Made by a program: the position numbers and the translations under genes. Below, piece by piece: positions 12,512 through 14,625 of a DNA stretch of 14,625 nucleotides. The notes below the pieces were generated by a model. It was not told the origin of the DNA, ran no database searches, and saw nothing but the letters and a program-made list of their open reading frames with translations. Position 1 is the stretch's first letter; each line of letters starts with the position of its first letter. Source of the stretch: JALZHR01 sp036389695 (lineage in GTDB: Bacteria; Acidobacteriota; Blastocatellia; Pyrinomonadales; Pyrinomonadaceae); NCBI GenBank assembly GCA_036389695.1, contig DASVWG010000072.1, positions 1 to 14,625 of the forward strand. Reading direction: 5' to 3'.

Positions 12512-14191
12512 TTAAAAAGCCGGTTCTTCGTAAACGCCGTAAACGTCGCGCAGAGCCGAGCAGATTTCTTCGACCGTGGCGTAAGCCTTGACGGCTTCAA
12601 TCGTCGCGGGCATCGTGTTTTCGTTGTCTCTCGCGGCTTTTTTCAGTTTGTCCAGAGCGTTTTCGACCGCGCCGTTGTCGCGCGTCGATTTCGTGTTCGC
12701 GAGACGATTTAATTGCAAATCGCGCACCGATTCGTCGATTTGCAGGATGTCGGTTTTGTGCAGCTCGGTTTCCATAGCGTATTTGTTGACGCCGACGATG
12801 GTTTGTTCTTTGCGCTCGACGGCTTTCTGGTATTGATACGCCGATTCCTGAATTTCGCGCTGCGGGAAACCGGCTTCGATGGCTTCGACCATACCGCCGA
12901 AACCGTCGATTTTATCGAAATAATCGAAACAGCCCTGCTCCATTTTCTCGGTCAGAGATTCCAGATACCAGCTGCCGCCGAGCGGGTCGACCGTGTTGAC
13001 GACGCCGGTTTCTTCGGCGATGATTTGCTGCGTTCGCAGAGCAATCAAGGCGGCTTGGTCGGTCGGCAGCGCGAGCGCTTCGTCGTAAGCGTCGGTGTGC
13101 AGGCTTTGCGTGCCGCCGAGAACTGCGGCGAGCGCCTGGATGGCGACGCGCGCGATGTTGTTTAAAGGCTGCTGGACGGTCAGCGAAACGCCCGCCGTCT
13201 GCGTGTGAAAGCGCATCTGGAGCGAGCGCGGATTTTTCGCGCCGAAGCGCTCGCGCATCGTTTTCGCCCAGACTTTGCGCGCGGCGCGATATTTGGCGAT
13301 TTCCTCGAAAAAGTCGTTGTGCGCGTTAAAGAAAAACGAAAGACGCGGGACGAATTCGTCAACATTTAAGCCGCGCTCGATGCCGTATTGAACATATTCC
13401 ACGCCGTCGCGCAAAGTGAACGCGAGTTCCTGCAAAGCCGTCGCGCCCGCCTCGCGGATGTGATAGCCGGAGATGGAAATCGGGTTGTATTTCGGCACGT
13501 ATTTCGTGCAGTATTCAAACGTGTCGATGACCAGCTTCATCGCCGGTTTTATCGGGTAAATCCATTCTTTCTGCGCGATGTATTCCTTCAAAATATCGTT
13601 TTGCAAAGTGCCGGAAATCTTTGTAAAATCCGCGCCTTGCTTTTCGGCGACGACCAGATACATCGCCAGAAAAATCGAAGCCGGCGCGTTAATGGTCTGC
13701 GAAACCGTCACGTCTTCGAGCGGAATTCCGTCAAACAAAACTTCAAAATCGGCGAGGCTCGAAATGGCGACGCCGCATTTGCCGACCTCGCCTTCCGATA
13801 AAGGCGAATCGGCGTCCAAGCCCATCAGCGCGGGCAAATCGTAGGCGACGCTCAAGCCGGTCTGACCCTGCGCCATCAGGTATTTAAAACGCCGGTTCGT
13901 GTCTTCGGGCGAGGAAAATCCGGCAAACTGGCGCATCGTCCAGAGACGCCCGCGATAGCCGGTCGGGTGAATCCCGCGCGTGTAGGGAAATTCGCCCGGA
14001 AAACCGATTTCCTCTGCCGGAATGTTTTCCGTGTCGGCTTCGGTGTAAAGCCGCTCGACCGGCTCTAAGCTGACGCCTTCAAATTTCGCTTTTCTTTCCG
14101 GCGTTTTGTCCAGAACTTTTTTTAAGGATTCTTCTTCCCAGCGCTCGACGGCGGCTTGCGCGGGCGTTAATGCTTCTTTGACTTCCGACAT
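12512..14191 (-). CDS. Acyl-CoA mutase large subunit, isobutyryl-CoA mutase-like
   Basis: A 559-residue catalytic subunit of a B12-dependent carbon-skeleton mutase, about the size of IcmA (about 566), and without a fused B12 domain. Family landmarks are YRGRLWTMRQFAGF (79-92), GLSVAYDLP (112-120), QNDILKEY (197-204), SGYHIREAGA (241-250, catalytic H244), MRFHTQTAG (326-334) and LGGTQSLHTDAYDEALALPT (358-377). The residues that set substrate choice are F89 and Q207. Methylmalonyl-CoA mutase has Tyr and Arg there; isobutyryl-CoA mutase has Phe and Gln. It therefore most likely interconverts isobutyryl-CoA and n-butyryl-CoA, or a similar uncharged acyl-CoA. The small subunit is at 8407-8811. AAGG (14200-14203) lies 8 bases before the ATG. 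The 3' end is duplicated at 11810-11871. Confidence 0.93.
   Translation of the reverse strand: MSEVKEALTPAQAAVERWEEESLKKVLDKTPERKAKFEGVSLEPVERLYTEADTENIPAEEIGFPGEFPYTRGIHPTGYRGRLWTMRQFAGFSSPEDTNRRFKYLMAQGQTGLSVAYDLPALMGLDADSPLSEGEVGKCGVAISSLADFEVLFDGIPLEDVTVSQTINAPASIFLAMYLVVAEKQGADFTKISGTLQNDILKEYIAQKEWIYPIKPAMKLVIDTFEYCTKYVPKYNPISISGYHIREAGATALQELAFTLRDGVEYVQYGIERGLNVDEFVPRLSFFFNAHNDFFEEIAKYRAARKVWAKTMRERFGAKNPRSLQMRFHTQTAGVSLTVQQPLNNIARVAIQALAAVLGGTQSLHTDAYDEALALPTDQAALIALRTQQIIAEETGVVNTVDPLGGSWYLESLTEKMEQGCFDYFDKIDGFGGMVEAIEAGFPQREIQESAYQYQKAVERKEQTIVGVNKYAMETELHKTDILQIDESVRDLQLNRLANTKSTRDNGAVENALDKLKKAARDNENTMPATIEAVKAYATVEEICSALRDVYGVYEEPAF
12513..12574 (-). repeat. Direct repeat, proximal copy (mutase 3' end)
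   Basis: This is the in-frame end of the mutase gene and the partner of 11810-11871: 62 bases with one mismatch. Together the copies bracket the toxin-antitoxin genes (gaps of 4 and 12 bases). Recombination between them would remove 703 bp and leave a complete mutase gene. Confidence 0.92.
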
Positions 14192-14265
14192 AATAATTAC
14201 CTTGTTTCAATGAATATAAAATCTGCTTTGATATTAGTTTAAGGCTGTAAAAAGCGCAAAGCAAG

Positions 14266-14419
14266 GTCAGAACCGTCGGCGGTAGCGGGCGGTTTAAGCC
14301 GGGAGTTCCAGGTTCCGAGTTTCAGGTTTCAAGTTTGATGAGTAATTTAACTTGGAACTTTGAACCCGGAACTTGGAACTATTAGCGTTAAACCGCCCGC
14401 TACCGCAGGCGGTTCTGAC
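14266..14419. repeat. Composite palindrome C: REP-like ends with heptanucleotide arms
   Basis: The outer arms are 31 bases (14266-14296 and 14389-14419) with two mismatches. Each begins GTCAGAACCG at the outer end and holds its own small hairpin (ACCGCC...GGCGGT). Between them lies a second inverted pair built of 7-base units. The left arm has AGTTCCA, GGTTCCG, AGTTTCA and GGTTTCA (14304-14336); the right has AACTTGG, AACTTTG, AACCCGG and AACTTGG (14349-14380). The loop is 14337-14348. It sits upstream of the mutase gene. Confidence 0.8.
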
Positions 14420-14436
14420 TAACTATTTATTAAACA

Positions 14437-14625
14437 TTCACAGCCGTTGAACGCGGATTCACAGCTTTTGACCGAAGATTCATAACTGTTGATTAAAGAT
14501 TCACAAGTGAAAATCGTTCCTTCACAAGCGACAGACGAAGATTCACAGCTAACAGGCGAGCATTCACAGCTAACAGGCGGGCATTCACAACCGACAGATG
14601 AACATTCACAACTGACAGATGAACA
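14437..14625. repeat. 21-bp tandem array, at least nine units, running off the window
   Basis: TTCACA (once TTCATA) starts at 14437, 14458, 14479, 14500, 14521, 14542, 14563, 14584 and 14605, always 21 bases apart without any indel. The other 14-15 bases vary among the left units and are more alike at the right, as in ACTGACAGATGAAC. The minus strand is open throughout as a heptapeptide pattern ending in C-E, closed by TAG at 14419-14421, so an out-of-window gene could end here. TGT GAA is invariant even at third positions (one TAT), which fits DNA-level conservation better than protein selection. It begins 17 bases after palindrome C. This is not a CRISPR: the units are far too short. Confidence 0.85.

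Larger units (their letters stand above)
11810..12512 (-). mobile_element. Toxin-antitoxin cassette inserted at the mutase 3' end (putative)
   Basis: The unit is one 62-bp repeat plus an antitoxin and a PIN toxin, 703 bp in all. The coding part fills almost the whole space between the repeats, and there is no integrase or transposase. The arrangement matches insertion into a gene end in which the incoming DNA replaces the tail, as many integrative elements do. Alternatives are a local duplication followed by capture, or a collapsed tandem mutase copy. The AT-rich composition of the cassette against its flanks supports a foreign origin. Confidence 0.5.

Noticed and set aside
12713..13801. Plus-strand open frames opposite the mutase
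   Set aside because: The same shadow effect; the minus-strand mutase is unambiguous.
14437..14625. CRISPR array
   Set aside because: The conserved part is only 6-7 bases in a 21-base period, with no 25-40 base repeats or spacers and no cas genes.

Overview
This is a bacterial chromosome fragment of about 14.6 kb with ordinary bacterial gene packing, almost all of it on the minus strand. The gene set fits a heterotrophic, aerobic-type bacterium. It includes a large secreted M28 peptidase, a two-subunit B12-dependent acyl-CoA mutase, AtuA-family proteins, a sterol-desaturase-family membrane enzyme and several secreted proteins of unknown function. Together with the many intergenic palindromes, it looks most like Acidobacteriota (Blastocatellia/Pyrinomonadales). 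That placement is an inference from overall style; no rRNA or marker gene is present to prove it.

Layout. 1-102: a heptanucleotide-repeat hairpin followed by a REP-like stem-loop. 108-4226 (minus): M28 peptidase, a small secreted repeat protein, an epoxide-hydrolase-like alpha/beta hydrolase, and a four-helix-bundle protein. 4234-4345: a second heptanucleotide hairpin. 4347-5242 (minus): an AtuA-type small domain protein translationally coupled to a NUDIX hydrolase. 5315-6367 (plus): a secreted protein with a Pro/Thr linker. 6374-6505: a 132-bp palindrome between convergent genes. 6510-8297 (minus): the AtuA/DUF1446 core protein, preceded by a terminator and a secreted protein made of six exact 11-residue repeats. 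8407-8811 (minus): the B12-binding small mutase subunit. 8940-9176 (plus): a two-TM mini protein. 9182-9268: a pair of inverted REP units. 9271-10828 (minus): a DUF3298-like secreted protein and a sterol-desaturase-family enzyme. 10829-12512: an AT-rich island with an unknown exported protein and a PIN-type toxin-antitoxin (TA) pair. 12512-14191 (minus): the large mutase subunit. 14266-14419: a composite REP/heptanucleotide palindrome. 14437 to the right edge: a 21-bp tandem array.

How the genes work together. The two mutase subunits (559 + 134 residues) and the AtuA proteins suggest branched-chain acyl-CoA metabolism. The large subunit carries Phe89 and Gln207 where methylmalonyl-CoA mutase has Tyr and Arg, so isobutyryl-CoA mutase is a better name than the usual default. 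The most unusual structure is at the 3' end of this gene. A toxin-antitoxin pair sits between two 62-bp copies (one mismatch) of the last 20 codons of the mutase, so the cassette appears to have entered the gene end while leaving a complete reading frame. The distal copy still carries what looks like the mutase's original terminator.

A second layer runs through the intergenic gaps. At least five large palindromes are present; three are built from 7-base tandem units in inverted arms, and several are bordered by REP-like stem-loops. A further 21-bp array has TTCACA at exactly two helical turns. No transposase, integrase or RAYT gene is visible in the window.
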